Source: Poronia punctata (lineage: Eukaryota > Ascomycota > Sordariomycetes > Xylariales > Xylariaceae). From it: a stretch of 64,000 nucleotides of DNA. The notes under the pieces are model-generated. The model saw only the letters and a list, made by a program, of their open reading frames with translations, was not told the DNA's origin and ran no database searches. The stretch is from NCBI GenBank assembly GCA_022579005.1, contig MU401454.1, positions 62,001 to 126,000 on the forward strand, read 5' to 3'. Both the position numbers and the translations under genes were made by a program. This document shows, piece by piece, positions 1 through 11,116 of the stretch (within the stretch, counting starts at the first letter, position 1; each line of letters opens with the position of its first letter).

Positions 1-2380
1 TAATAACGTACACCGAAGTGGTCTAGACGAAATCTCGCACTGGCCCCGCAGTCTCTGATGAATACACCCACCTTGGAGATACAAACATCTGAGGCCCTGT
101 CTCTCTATTCTCCTAAATAATTTATACAAAATTTTGATTGGCTGTGGCCCCCCCGTCAGGTGTATACAAGGGTCCGGATGCTGGTTGACTAGTCAAGGGG
201 GGTGTGGTGTGTACATGTAACAGCAAAGGTCGACATGGTAAAACATGTATGTGTGAAGTCACGAGATGCCAGCCCGAAGGACCCTTGGTACGCCCGATTT
301 ATAACATCGTTCGCCATTTCACCACTAAGATTTCGTCGTTATCCGGGTCCACGGAGGTTGAGTATTCAAACGGTTGGTAGTCCCCGTAGATCGTCGGTCC
401 GGAGGATCTCACAGTCCCAAGCTAGGCATAGTCCTAGCTAAAATAACATTCCAGCCAGGGTCGGACTCGTACCAGGGCCCCTGGGCCAGTATATGTATGT
501 ACGTGTACATTCTTGGTCAGGAAAGGGACATGTAGACCGGGATTGTGTTCTAGTCTCTCACTAGGGCTCCACGAGGGCCGAGTGGTGTACAAGTACACGT
601 AAGCCGCAAAAGGAGAAGGGTAAACAATTAATCGGCCTATTAGTCAGTCAGTTATGACTTCAGACTCTGTAAAATCAAAACTTTCTATTGGCTATATTTC
701 AGACGTTCCTTGTTACATACATACAGATGTGCCATTACCTACTGTATACCCTCACAGCTCTCAAGAACAACCTGTAGAAAATCACCTGTCGCTGCGGCCG
801 CGCTACATTCTGAAAAAGTGTGCCAAACAAGTGGTGTGTTGCGAACTTTTCTACGCAGTAAGGTAGCAACACAACGCCACATTCGTGCGCCACCGCTAGC
901 ATCTCCTAACAAAAGCAAGTAAGGAAATTCTGGTATATCCGACATCTTACGGTTTATTATCTTATGCACATAACTATCAAGGAGCGTATGCCAGCTTTGA
1001 GTTGTGAGAGCTTCTACACATATTGTTGGCGACACGATGCGCCATTTGGTCGTGTTTAGGAAGTAGGGGGGTCCTTTTATCCCGATCTGGCGTTGGTCGA
1101 GGGATGATTACCTAAAGGGGGTATCATTTTTTTTAGTAGTTATTCCCGGTGCGCCGATGCTGCCCCTGCACAGAATGGTTATCTCCAGCTAGCTGGTCTG
1201 CATATTCCATTATAAGCGATCAAATAGACGTTTCAAACTGGTACGGGATGACAAACCTTGTATGTATTAAATCCTGAGAACACAATCGTCATATGAGCTT
1301 CCCTGCTTATTAAGAAGTGCATATGAGAACCGAAGATACCTACCTTTGAAAGGTACTCGTACCGTACTGCCTGCAGACCTTAAGGTACCTGTAACATTAT
1401 CTACATCAGGTACATAAAATATGCTAACCTGTACTCGTATATAGTTTAGTATTTTCAAGAGCCGCAGGTAGGCACCCATAAAGATACTCGTACAAGACAG
1501 ACAAGATGTGCCAGAGTATTTGGGTACATATTTTTATGTTACTCCTCTCATTAGCGCTACAACATACCCAAGATAGTTAGTTGTGTACATAAGCAGAGCA
1601 GATGTTGAGAGCCACTTAGTATATAGGGCAGGGATGTTGCTTAAGATCTTTAGGTTGACAAGTTGACTTTACGAGTACTCGTACGTATAATACATACTGT
1701 AAGAGGAGGTATGGATCAGCACGTACGAACAAAGACCGGAAAACTACAGCACGATATGTTTGCAACCATGCATTTCAAGACCCTTGCAGTTGATGCACAT
1801 GGTACTGACCAGCAAATATCACAAGGTAACTTAAATCGATATGTCAAAATTCTAGATACGTGTAGGAATTCGATTATTTTCATGCGAGCGCTTGGCAGCA
1901 AGCAAGCTCCGAGCAGTTATACTATTTTGCTGAATTGTCGATAATGGGTTAGTCTACTGGCTCGCAACGCCCTGCCCTAAAAGGTACCCTAATGCAGGTG
2001 GTATAGACATGTCGAATCATTTCTCAGTACAAGGGTAACCCAGGCTAGACCTGCCAAGGCAACATCTCGATGTACCACAATCATAATCCATTTGCCAAAC
2101 CAAACAGCACCCACTTTAGCCCATGATCCTCCTGCACCCTAAATCTACCAAGGGACTGAGAGACATGATCATGGACGCCGACATTTACCCCCCACAATCT
2201 GGGAAGAGGTAAGCAAATCATGTTATATAATACAAGGGCCGCTGGTGTTAAGCCATTCCGAAGGAAGTCGTGACATTTCTCGCTTCCCTCTGGCGCTATC
2301 GACGCTACCCGTCCGTCGTGTTGATCTCAAAATCTAGCTTACCTAGACAACGTTAACGTCACTCAGATCGGCTGTTCAAC
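1..2380. other. Gene-free upstream region
   Basis: I see no open frame with a recognisable domain and no RNA gene in these 2.4 kb; the short frames present overlap each other on both strands and look like chance. The stretch holds several copies of the dispersed TACTCGTA/TACGAGTA octamer (near 1353, 1433, 1485 and 1671) and short runs of the GGTACC/TAGGTA type common elsewhere between genes in this window. The last few hundred bases are presumably the promoter of the Zn2Cys6 regulator that follows. Confidence 0.6.
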
Positions 2381-3944
2381 ATGTTTGGTACGCTGAAAGT
2401 CGGCAAGAAAAACAATGCCGGCACCATGGTGTTTGCAGAACAGTATAAACAAGCACGGGGAACCCCCGGCAGTCCTCATAGTGCTTGCAAAACCTGCCGT
2501 GATCGCAAGGTCTCTCAAACATGCATCCCCTCTCTACGAGAACCCAAGTCTGACATGATGATAGTTAAAATGTACCAGAGAGGCAGATGGGTGCAAGAGA
2601 TGCAAGTCATCAAATGTGACTTGCGAGTACCCCAGTCCAGCCGAGGATAAGAGGGGTAACAAAAGCCGGAAGGCGCAGAGCTCGACAGCAAGTGCAGGAT
2701 CAAGTAGCACCTGCACCAAACACAATTCCTCAAAAAGCGACACACGACAATCTAGCGAGGAAGCCGCGAGCAGTGCCAGCAATGAGCCTAGTGCAACTAC
2801 TCAAGATATGGACGTGGACTTCTCCATGCCCTCATTCATGGATTCCGGTCTCCAGAATGGATTTTACAACGACTTGGCCGGAATGGACACCCCCGGCTTT
2901 CTCCAGAGCTTAGAGCAGAACAAGGCACCAGACATAGAGGATCCAAACTTCTTCCAGCAGAACTTCGAGTTTGACATGTTGGCGGACCTGGCACTTCCAC
3001 CAATCGACCTTGCTAATTACGCCATGTCCACAGATTCGGACACGGACTTTGGTGCTGGCGCCTCATTAGGCGATAGTTCCGACTCGGCGTTCATGGAGAT
3101 GTTCTTAGCGCCGCGAGTCGAGTGGCAACAGGGGGATACCTCCTCCCTGGATTCGGCGTCGGTATCTGGCAATTTTCTGGGCAAATCGGGGCGTACCAGC
3201 AGGGCGAGCACAGCATCATCCAGGCCCACGCCGTCTCTCGGTTATAGCAAACCGTCCACGTCATCATCACTGCAACAGCAGGCACATCCCGAGCATTTCT
3301 CGCAAGAACCCGGCAGCACGAGCGACTCGGATTCATCTAGCAAACAATGCAGATGCAGCGATCGGGCGTTACGCCTTCTGGAGAAGCTGCCCAACACATC
3401 TTCCAGTACCGGTTCATCACCAATACCAGGTTCTAGCCAATCCTCGTCACCTGAAAGGATGGACACCTCATTCCCACCCGAAGTCCACATGCAGACCACC
3501 CAAATGGGCAAGGCACATTTTATCCAAGCCGCCTCACTATTTCTCGGTCACTTCTCGCGCTATCTTGCAGTCTTCTCGGCTATAACGCAATGCCAGAGCT
3601 GCCTACGCGAGTCGTCCTTTTCCATGATCCTCCTCATGCTCGCCCAGCGCCTGACAAGCCGCGTCGGCCTCCTGCTGCGAAAATACTCGCCCGAGCCGTC
3701 AATAAAAGCACGCCCGCAAAATCAGAAGCTGATGCTCACCATCGCTGAGAGCGCTATCGTATACGAGGACTCGCTGCCCTTGGTGTCTACGCTTCTTGCC
3801 GGGAAGGTCTGCCGCTTGGCCGCGTGCATAACTAGGGTGAAGAATACCTGTTTGATGTACAGTTGGACATCGTACGCCAAGGGCTTCGACGCGCTCGAGA
3901 CGCCTCTGAGAGAGCGCATGGCTGATTTGGAGGCCATGATGTAA
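2381..3944 (+). CDS. Zn2Cys6 transcription factor, AflR-like
   Basis: This is a fungal binuclear zinc-cluster transcription factor, expected to act in the nucleus. Exon 1 (2381-2509) ends in ...CKTCRDRK; removing a 55-nt intron (2510-2564, GTCTCT...GATAG) restores LKC and then CKRC and a final Cys, giving C36-x2-C39-x6-C46-x6-C53-x2-C56-x6-C63, the exact Zn2Cys6 spacing. The spliced protein is 502 residues. The middle is Ser/Gln/Asp-rich and acidic, as in activation regions. The last ~150 residues (from about FIQAASLFLGHFSRYL) are helical with several cysteines and resemble the AflR-type C-terminal domain, as far as can be judged by eye. AflR-like regulators often control secondary-metabolite clusters, but no polyketide, peptide or terpene synthase lies in the window. 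The donor site is not the usual GTAAGT/GTATGT, so the exact intron is inferred from the restored zinc cluster. The start is the first ATG of the exon 1 frame. Confidence 0.85.
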
Positions 3945-5126
3945 ACCTGACGACTTAACGCTTACGACACAATACACGAGACAATGAACCCCTCACTCAA
4001 CTAGGCATAGATAATGGCATCGGGATAACAAATGGAGCTGGGGAGTCTTTTTGCTTAGCATTTGTAATATTCTTCATGGCTCGCAAGGGCACTCGGGTCA
4101 AAATGGATACACGATAGACCATTTGTATATATGCATCGGCTGGATACTCTTTCATGTGGAACCGACTTCACAGCAAAGATAGACATTTTTGCATCTTCCA
4201 AAAATATATCTTTATCTTTTAGTAGACCCAATGTCCGAGATGGCTGCCTAAATACCAGCATGAATTGTAGCCGGACATCTTACCACCAACTACCTACTAT
4301 AAAGGGGTTCGTTAGAGCAACCGAAGCAATCAACATCTCTCTCAGTCTGTCTAGTCAGTAAGATGTCGTCTCACAACTATCGTCATGATTAAGTAAGAGG
4401 CTTCTGCTTACCTAGATGAAACCGCACTGTCTGTCCTGACGTTACAACCGGAGAATACGGTACTGAACTGACATGACCCAAGCACCAAACAGCGGGGATG
4501 GATACCGACATGTAATTTTCCCCTGTTGCTGCTGCGCCCCACAACAACAAGGGGTAGGCAAGGTTAGGTTACGTCGGGGTTAGTAACCCCCCAGTCCCGA
4601 ATACCAGATGCGGTAGATTCCGAAGTCAAGGTAGGCAGGTAGGCAGGTAGGTAGGTAGCCCGAGGGTTTGTCTCTTGGGGTTTGTAGGTAGGTAAGTCCC
4701 CCTTTGGTTTTTGGTTTTTTTTTGGTTCTTTAAAGCCGGGGCCGGGGTTAGTTAGATAAGCAGACGGATTTATTGGGCGTGGGAGATATACGGCATAGGT
4801 AATATTTTGCCGTTTATCCCCTTTCCCCGGATTTTTGGGGTTGGGTTCTAATATGGTCTTGTGGTAAGGATGTTTGTTTGTTTGTTGGTTTGGAGTGTTC
4901 TCCCGTTTGGTTGGTCTTACCCGGTAGGTTGGTTAGCGGGTATCCCACCTACACGCAACACAAATAGACCATGCAGGCGGATAAACAAACTTAGGTCTAT
5001 ACATGTCAAGATGGCGTTTCGGTTTCAGGTGAAAGTATTAAAACCGAGGGGGTCTTTGTAGTACAGGACTAAGAATTCCCATAACGGAGCACACTTTCAG
5101 TCAAACATCTCATGACTCGAAAATCA
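3945..5126. other. Intergenic, no gene seen
   Basis: No credible gene is visible between the zinc-cluster regulator and tRNA-Phe. The stretch is low in coding character, with G/T-rich simple sequence around 4620-4920 (GGTAGG, TTTGG and GTTTG runs). Confidence 0.6.
4630..4658. repeat. Short GTAGGCAG/GTAG tandem run
   Basis: A short imperfect tandem run alternating GTAGGCAG and GTAG units in intergenic DNA. It is similar to the TAGGTACC/CTACCTA words scattered between genes in this window. No function is suggested. Confidence 0.7.
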
Positions 5127-5131
5127 GCGGG

Positions 5132-5163
<32 letters not shown>

Positions 5164-5217
5164 TAACACTTCATTCAATAAATCTGAAGGTCGTGCGTTC
5201 GATCCGCACTCACCGCA
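5127..5217 (+). tRNA. tRNA-Phe (GAA), with 18-nt intron
   Basis: The cloverleaf can be drawn: acceptor GCGGGGA/TCACCGC, D stem GCTC/GAGC, anticodon stem TCAGA/TCTGA with loop CTGAAG+A (anticodon GAA), T stem GTGCG/CGCAC with loop TTCGATC, and discriminator A. An 18-nt intron (5164-5181) sits right after position 37, the canonical place for eukaryotic tRNA introns. The acceptor stem has one G5-A68 mismatch. An RNA polymerase III T-rich terminator follows at once (5218 onwards). Confidence 0.95.
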
Positions 5218-5829
5218 TCTTTTTGTTCTTTTTGTTTTTGTTTTCCTTCATTTTGTTCATTTGGTCTCTGTGCTGAGAGGTAGTGCGTCGGGTCGAACGG
5301 TCCCGACTCCCGAGGCATCTGTCTGTCCCCGTCGTATAACATGGGCAGCATTGATAAACCCGCTTCGGCTTGACGATGATCAAGGTGGTATTGTCCGTGG
5401 AAAGATGTAACGAGCATTCTTGAAGCCTTTGCGTAGAGACCCTCGATACTCGACCCTTGAGACAGCAACGCGTCAGGCTTAAGCCGGAAGATTAAAATAG
5501 TAAAAGTCTGTTCATTAAATCTGTTCGTAATATATCCCACTTCGTAATAACCTCGTGCGTGATCGGTAAAGCTATTATAATAGCTGGACTAAGCTACAAA
5601 AATAGAATAAAGGCATCGCAAATATAGCCCCATCCCCCTCGTGATAGAGGTGTGTCCGGCAAGTGATAGTAAGGTGAATAAGAAATAAAAGATGAAACAT
5701 GGCGTTTAAAGTCTGAGCGGTAAGTAGCTCCCGTCGTCCGTAAAAGCTCAAGATGGAAGATGTGGAAGCTCTGGTACCACCAGGCTTCCACTTGGGAGGT
5801 ACCTGGATTACCTTAGGCACAGTAGATAA
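5218..5829. other. Intergenic, no gene seen
   Basis: T-rich Pol III terminator sequence just after tRNA-Phe, then about 600 bases reaching the 3' end of the chromodomain gene on the opposite strand. A long minus-strand open frame here runs into the tRNA itself and has no recognisable domain, so it is not called. Confidence 0.6.
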
Positions 5830-7125
5830 TCAGCCGCAGTTGGCGTTCTCGAGTGAGTTTAGATCATTTCTCTCTTCCCAGTCGCGGATGGCGCCTTCAG
5901 AGACGTCTTCAGCCTTGACCTGGGTAGAAGGTATAAAAGTCAGCATATGACAAGCAGTCGGTAATTGTACGAGTTGGGTTAAGAGAACAAACGAAGGACG
6001 GGGTGAAGGAAGGGAGGGAGCAAGCAGTTGTACGTGGGAATGCCACGGTCTGAGCTAAATATCAAGTTCGAGTCGTGATGCTATGGTGCGGAGCAAGAAA
6101 TACGTACCCAAGATGCAGGCCACTACGGATGAAGTATTAGCAACCTAGCGGTAGGGTAAAGGAACAGGCAAACTTACCATTATACCAGTACGAGGGTCGC
6201 AACCCTCCCATTCAACCAAATACATCCCGTCGACGTTATCGATGATCTGCCGAACTCGATACCAACCCTTACGTGCCGTTTCCGATTCGTAATCAAGTCG
6301 AGTGTGCTGGGACTTTTTAGTCTTTCCTTTCCCTGTCGGGGATGGAACCTGTTGCTGTGCGTGGATGGGCCCGCGGGCGGAATCTAATGCCGAATGAGAA
6401 AATGTGGTGTTACTTGTAGGGATTTGCTTCGGGCGGGTTGTCCCGTTACCTGATATATTCCTTGCATTCGATGAAGTCTTGGGGCCTGTGGCCATTGCTT
6501 GACTCATTGCACAGCACGAGGTGTGCTCTCTACGCTCGTCTGAAGATGAAGGGCCTATTTTGGCGCCAGTCTTTCTTTTTTCATGATGCCTTGTCGCCTC
6601 TTGTTGGCTCTCTCGAATAGCACGGCGAAGCGAACTGCGCTGTGCGCCATCATAAGCATGCCCCGGGTTATCATACTCCTCCAGAAGCTTGGCCGCTATG
6701 GCCGTATTGGTGGCATGTGTTTGAGAATGCTGGGCCAGACTTACGCGGTTGGCCTCAGCTAGGACGTTGACGGCAGCCGAACTCTCGCGGATAGCTCTCC
6801 GGAGTGGGCTACGCCGAGGGCTCGGATCCGGCGCTGAAATGTCGGTGGGTGGGGGTACGCGGTTGACCTCAGTCGGGCTTTCAACTTGGCCAGTGGCCTT
6901 TTCAACTTTTTGAAAAGTAGCTTGGTTTTCTACCTGTGTTGTCGTCGTCGTGATGTCACATAAGAATCCCATGGCCGAAGCCAGCTCCAAGCTTTTTTGT
7001 ACCGCGCGGCGCAACGAACTGCGCTGAGGAAGCGATGTGGCTTCCTGTACCGGTTTGTGTACTCCTTTGATTTTTCCATGTCCATGTTTCGTCTCCCGAC
7101 AAAGTGCCTTTTGTTCTGGTGCCAT
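5830..7125 (-). CDS. Chromodomain protein with triplicated RSSLRR motif
   Basis: A 350-residue protein in three exons: 7125-6178, a 15-nt micro-exon 6122-6108 and 5919-5830. Joining them completes a C-terminal chromodomain (about residues 285-335): WYRVRQIID, then YLVEWEGC, then, from the micro-exon, WPASW, and then VKAEDV. Known HP1-type chromodomains bind methyl-lysine through three aromatic residues. Here Y289 and W306 fit two of them, but the third position is C309, so the cage looks incomplete. The N-terminal ~280 residues are basic and probably disordered. They carry three copies of R-S-[SP]-L-R-R-A-[VI]-[QR]-[KE]-S at about residues 35-45, 105-115 and 163-173. I do not recognise this architecture as a named fungal protein. 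No integrase or reverse transcriptase is nearby, so it is not an intact chromoviral element, although descent from one cannot be excluded. All four splice sites are GT-AG and the downstream frame closes cleanly. Confidence 0.82.
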
Positions 7126-8500
7126 CTTATGGAAAGTGGATATATGGACTTTGTGCTGTTCGCGAATTCAAACTTGATTCGGTATGCGACTGGATCGTCA
7201 GATATGATACTAGTGAACCCGAGTTCCACAGCTAAGTATACATGCCGTTATAATAAGGGGGAAAGTCGTTCTAGCACCAACTGCCAGGTGAAGAAGGACT
7301 TTACGAGGGGAAGGTCGGTAGACTTGGAGTGCGATTGTGTCAAAGCTTCGGGGTACAGTGTCGAAGAGAAGCAGTGGTGCGCGGGGACATGATGGGATCA
7401 GTACAGGAGTGAGTGCAAGGCTTTAGGCACTTCGGCAGAGGAACAGAGTGCCGTCCTCAAATATCATCAGCGGATCGGCACCCACGAAGTATGAATATAG
7501 TTATGTCGCGAAGTCTCTCGGCGATGTGTACGGTTTGCTATGAAGGTTGGTATGTATCGATGTACCCTTTGGTGCCAACATCGAGATTAGAAAGAGCGCC
7601 CACAGTCACAGTGTCTATAAAGAGGTAGGTAATGTATGTTGAAGAAATCGGATGGAAAGAACTCAGTACGGTCTGGTGGCAACTGCTTGTTACATACATG
7701 TATGCATGAATAAACCTTGTTGCCGCTGTCAGTGCTGCCGCTCCGTAATCCCTTGCACTTTCTATCTACTTTTTATCGAGTCAGGTATATCCATGTACCT
7801 ATATACACATACATAATTTTGTTGAATGAGTCTAGGCATAGAGTTGGATTATATCCTACCTGAGTGTGAGCTTGCTGCCCTCGGAAGTACTCATAAGTGG
7901 CTTGAGGCAGTCACATTTCAGTCGCACACCAACAAAAGGTAAAGTATTCTTTCTACCTCGGTCGAGATTGTCTACTTGCAAGCATCTCATAACTTCTATT
8001 TCAATGCTTACGTCTTCTATGAGCACCTGTTGGTGTACAGACTAGGATAACCCAAGTATCAGGATCCCACTCCCAAATCTTTTCTGCGTCGGGCTTATAG
8101 GGTTCAACAATAGGGTCGGACAGGGCATGATATTAACGCGAAGGAGAACAGGTGGCTCATGGATTGGGATAAATAAGTAGAGTTAGGCTCGCGGCCGTGG
8201 TTCCTCTGATCGATGGAGAGCTTGGTAGCTATTTTCCATTGAAGATATTGTTCGGCATTTCCGTACCACTACATTACTGCCGTCTTCTATACCATTAATG
8301 TGCGTCATGGCTAAGCCCGGGCAATGGAACAATTGTGCGCCGGGAGGATTCATCACTTTTCGATGAGATTGTCTTCCTGCACGCCAATCCTTCTTGTGAC
8401 ATTTATACAAGTTGCTTGCATCCCCGGCATCAGTTCGTTATGATTAGGCCATGTGGCCCTTCATTACTTCGTTCCTCTTGGTTCTGTTCTCGATTGACCT
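7126..8500. other. Intergenic: chromodomain gene promoter side, EB1 3' side
   Basis: About 1.4 kb lying upstream of the chromodomain gene and downstream of the EB1 gene, both of which are on the minus strand. Short frames occur but none shows a domain, consistent splicing or conserved motif. I see no RNA gene. Confidence 0.6.
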
Positions 8501-9703
8501 CTAAAAGGTCTCCTGGTCGTCTAGCGCTTCGCCCTCGGCTGGAATTTCGAATCCTTCCTCTGTCGAGTATAATATTGCCTGGATCGACTTGATGAGGCCG
8601 TCCTCTTGCTTCTCGAGTTCGGGGTCCTCTTCAACAGCTTGCTGAATCAGCAGCTCGATATCCCTCAACTTGCTGAAATAGAAATCACGCTCGCGCTCAA
8701 GGCCTACGACTGTCTCTTTGAGTGTTGCGTTCTCCTGGAGAAGTGCTGCAGAGGCGGCACCACCACCTCCAGCTTTGGTACCGAGACGGGGACCTGTGGT
8801 AGGGGTCGTTCCTCTACGAACCGCACCTGCGCTACCTGCAGCCGCCCGTCCACCGGGGCCCGAAGGAGGTAAAGTGCCTCCTTTCCTTCGCGCTACAGCA
8901 TCGTAGTCGCCGCCCGGATAGTACTGATCCCAAAATTTCTTTGTCCACTGCAGAAACTCGAGGTTGTCCTGCATCTTACATTTTGTAAGTGCCTCGACGG
9001 GGATCGGCTTATCGACGCGGTGTTTGGTGAATGTGTCTAAAATAAGTACGGATAAATGTAAGTAATGCGCACAAGGTAACAGGCAGTGACGTGCCAAGGG
9101 TAGCAGCAAGTGCAGACTGACTTTGCAAGACCTTGAAGTTCTGGACATAGGCATATTCGCTGTTGGCATTAAACTTGACCCGAGACATGGGCACATCGAG
9201 AAAGATGCTGTCGAAAACTTGGCACAAGGCAGCACTATAATCGGAATGTTAGCCATAAGTGCTTCTTTCCTTACAACCATAGCTGGGAGGTTTGCGAGAG
9301 AAGCGGCTGAGGATACAAGAGGCCCCGAGACGCTCTCAAAACCACGCCGGTTTGGTGGAAAGAAGGTGGAAATAAGTAATCCAAAAAGTAATTCGAAAAA
9401 TATGGATGAGTGATGGACGATCGAGTAGGAATCGTGCCTTTCAGTGGACGTCGTGTTCCCGTTGTTCTGTTACCGTGGTGGGGGAGGGGTAAATGAAAAT
9501 AAATAATGGAGTTTCGAGCTTACCCAGTGCCACATTGTTCAACCTTGGTTATGTTGAGTTGCAAAAGGCTATTGAGCCATGCTACAAGCTCCTGTCTACG
9601 CAAGACAAGAAGTCTCAGTACCTAACCTAGTCTTGCTCGGATCGGGAGGAGATGGTGGGCATATTGCGCGTGGCAGCCGGATTGCTTACCGTGACTCGCC
9701 CAT
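8501..9703 (-). CDS. BIM1: EB1/Bim1 microtubule plus-end binding protein
   Basis: This is an end-binding protein that tracks growing microtubule plus ends and recruits partners for spindle positioning and nuclear movement. Four exons give 244 residues: 9703-9690 (only 14 nt), 9595-9524, 9234-9122 and 9036-8501. The start MGESRQELVAWLN opens the calponin-homology domain, which continues through KVEQCGTGAALCQ, VKFNANSEYAYVQNFKVLQ and FTKHRVDKPIPVE to WTKKFWDQYYPGGDYDA (to about residue 120). A Gly/Ala/Pro-rich basic linker follows. The C-terminal EB1 coiled-coil/four-helix motif is present (ERDFYFSKLRDIELL, about residues 180-230), and the protein ends DDQETF rather than in a classic EEY/F tail. 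The reading frame continues upstream of the third intron by chance, but only the spliced version matches the family. It shares an upstream region with the divergent APP1 gene. Confidence 0.95.
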
Positions 9704-11112
9704 GTTTATGACCGCTTCGTTTCGTCTCTTTAATAAAAATTCCGATGGAAACAAGGTTCTAGGTCGCGCCGATCGAAGTTATTCGCTAATGCAAGGAACG
9801 CCTAAGTCAGAAGAGGTGTGATGAGACTTGCTCAAAGGTATCGAGGGTCGAAGGACGTTATGTTGATAAAGAATGTCAACAAGGGGGGCTCGAAAACGAA
9901 TTTTCGGGGTTGGGGGGGAAATGTGATCGCAGCCATAGAAAATGGTCGCGCCTATTGATAGATTGCACGGTTAGAGCCTAGAGGCCTTCATTCGCTCTCT
10001 GGGCGCCGAATCCAGCGATTTGTTTGGACATGCAGTACCGACCTAATGAAAGCCTCTTGTACGAGTACACCTAACCAATCAACTGCCCTTTGTCAGCACT
10101 TACATCCGCTATCCTAGGTGCCCAGTACTGAAGTCACCGCTTTTGGGCTTGTACTCGTATCTCATAACAGTTGGTACCTGATGGGTCCACGGTGTTCCTG
10201 AGCAGGCCGTGGTAGGGGCAGAATTATGCATAAAAAGACATTACACTAACAATAATAAATGCGATAGAAGCATATATAGACTGGCTAAAAGCATTATGCT
10301 CCCCGCCTCATTCACTTAAGAAGTACCAAATGCCGACTGATGTCATCCATTGTTTTCCTGGTGGTATCTGATCAGACAACTCATCTGATCACTCGTAGGT
10401 ACCAATACGTAAATTCCGCAGCCCATAGCCATAGGGTTCGGATCTGATGGTTGAGAAGATACATTTAATATTTTAAATAATATATCGTTCTAGACTAATA
10501 TCCGCGAAGTTTTTGCGTCGTATCTTGTTCACAAAGCATTGAAAAAGTAGCGTCAACATATGTTTTATGTATACATCCTAAGTTTCGTTTCGCCTAGGCA
10601 CCTACCTACTCCAAATTTATATGTAGCAAATCTGCCCGATTCGGAGCGACGCTTGAACTCGATGTCATAACCCCGAACCTTGCAATCGATAGTGATTCTA
10701 CATAGTATACGCGTAATACCAAACTACGAAGAGCAACCAATACATCCAAACTGCCTCATATGACAAGCAGAGCAGCAGGCTCTCCTTCTTTTGAGCATTT
10801 CCTACATAAGCCACGCTGGCGCCTCCTCGTCGCTTCTTTCCGCGTTCGCGCCCTCATCAACGACAAGGTCTCCTCCAGTACCTCTTCCCGCTGAACCTAC
10901 AAACCCGTTATAGAGAACGCATCATTGGCTTCCACCTTAATACCCTGCCCTACTACAAACACCGCCTTCAAAGTGGAATATATAGATATATCCTCGAGCG
11001 TCAGCGTCGTCGCCGAGAGGGGTCACGTCTTGTAGATTACGCTAGGCGGCTGCTGCTTGGCCGGCCCGCCACAAAGAGCATAAAGCATGGGACGTCTACT
11101 CGACCTGCAGCT
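9704..11112. promoter_or_regulatory. Divergent intergenic region between EB1 and APP1
   Basis: About 1.4 kb separating two genes that are transcribed away from each other, so it should hold both promoters. Two copies of the TACTCGTA/TACGAGTA octamer (10059, 10151) lie inside. CT-rich sequence near 10790-10900 resembles the pyrimidine-rich leaders of fungal promoters. No gene is seen. Confidence 0.5.
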
Positions 11113-11116
11113 ATGA
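11087..11116 (+). other. Nine-codon uORF whose stop overlaps the APP1 start
   Basis: ATGGGACGTCTACTCGACCT opens a nine-codon frame whose TGA overlaps the APP1 ATG in the sequence ATGA (11113-11116). Such an arrangement allows termination-reinitiation control of the downstream gene, if the transcript starts upstream of 11087. Whether it does cannot be told from sequence. Confidence 0.5.

Noticed and set aside
5175..5540. 121-codon minus-strand frame
   Set aside because: Overlaps the tRNA-Phe gene on the opposite strand and shows no family resemblance.
5830..7125. Chromoviral (Ty3-type) retrotransposon fragment
   Set aside because: No integrase, reverse transcriptase, long terminal repeats or target duplication are visible nearby, and the gene has an intact, spliced open frame.
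9037..9280. N-terminal extension of the EB1 last-exon frame
   Set aside because: This part translates intron 3 and exon 3 in the wrong frame; the correct frame of exon 3 gives the conserved calponin-homology residues.
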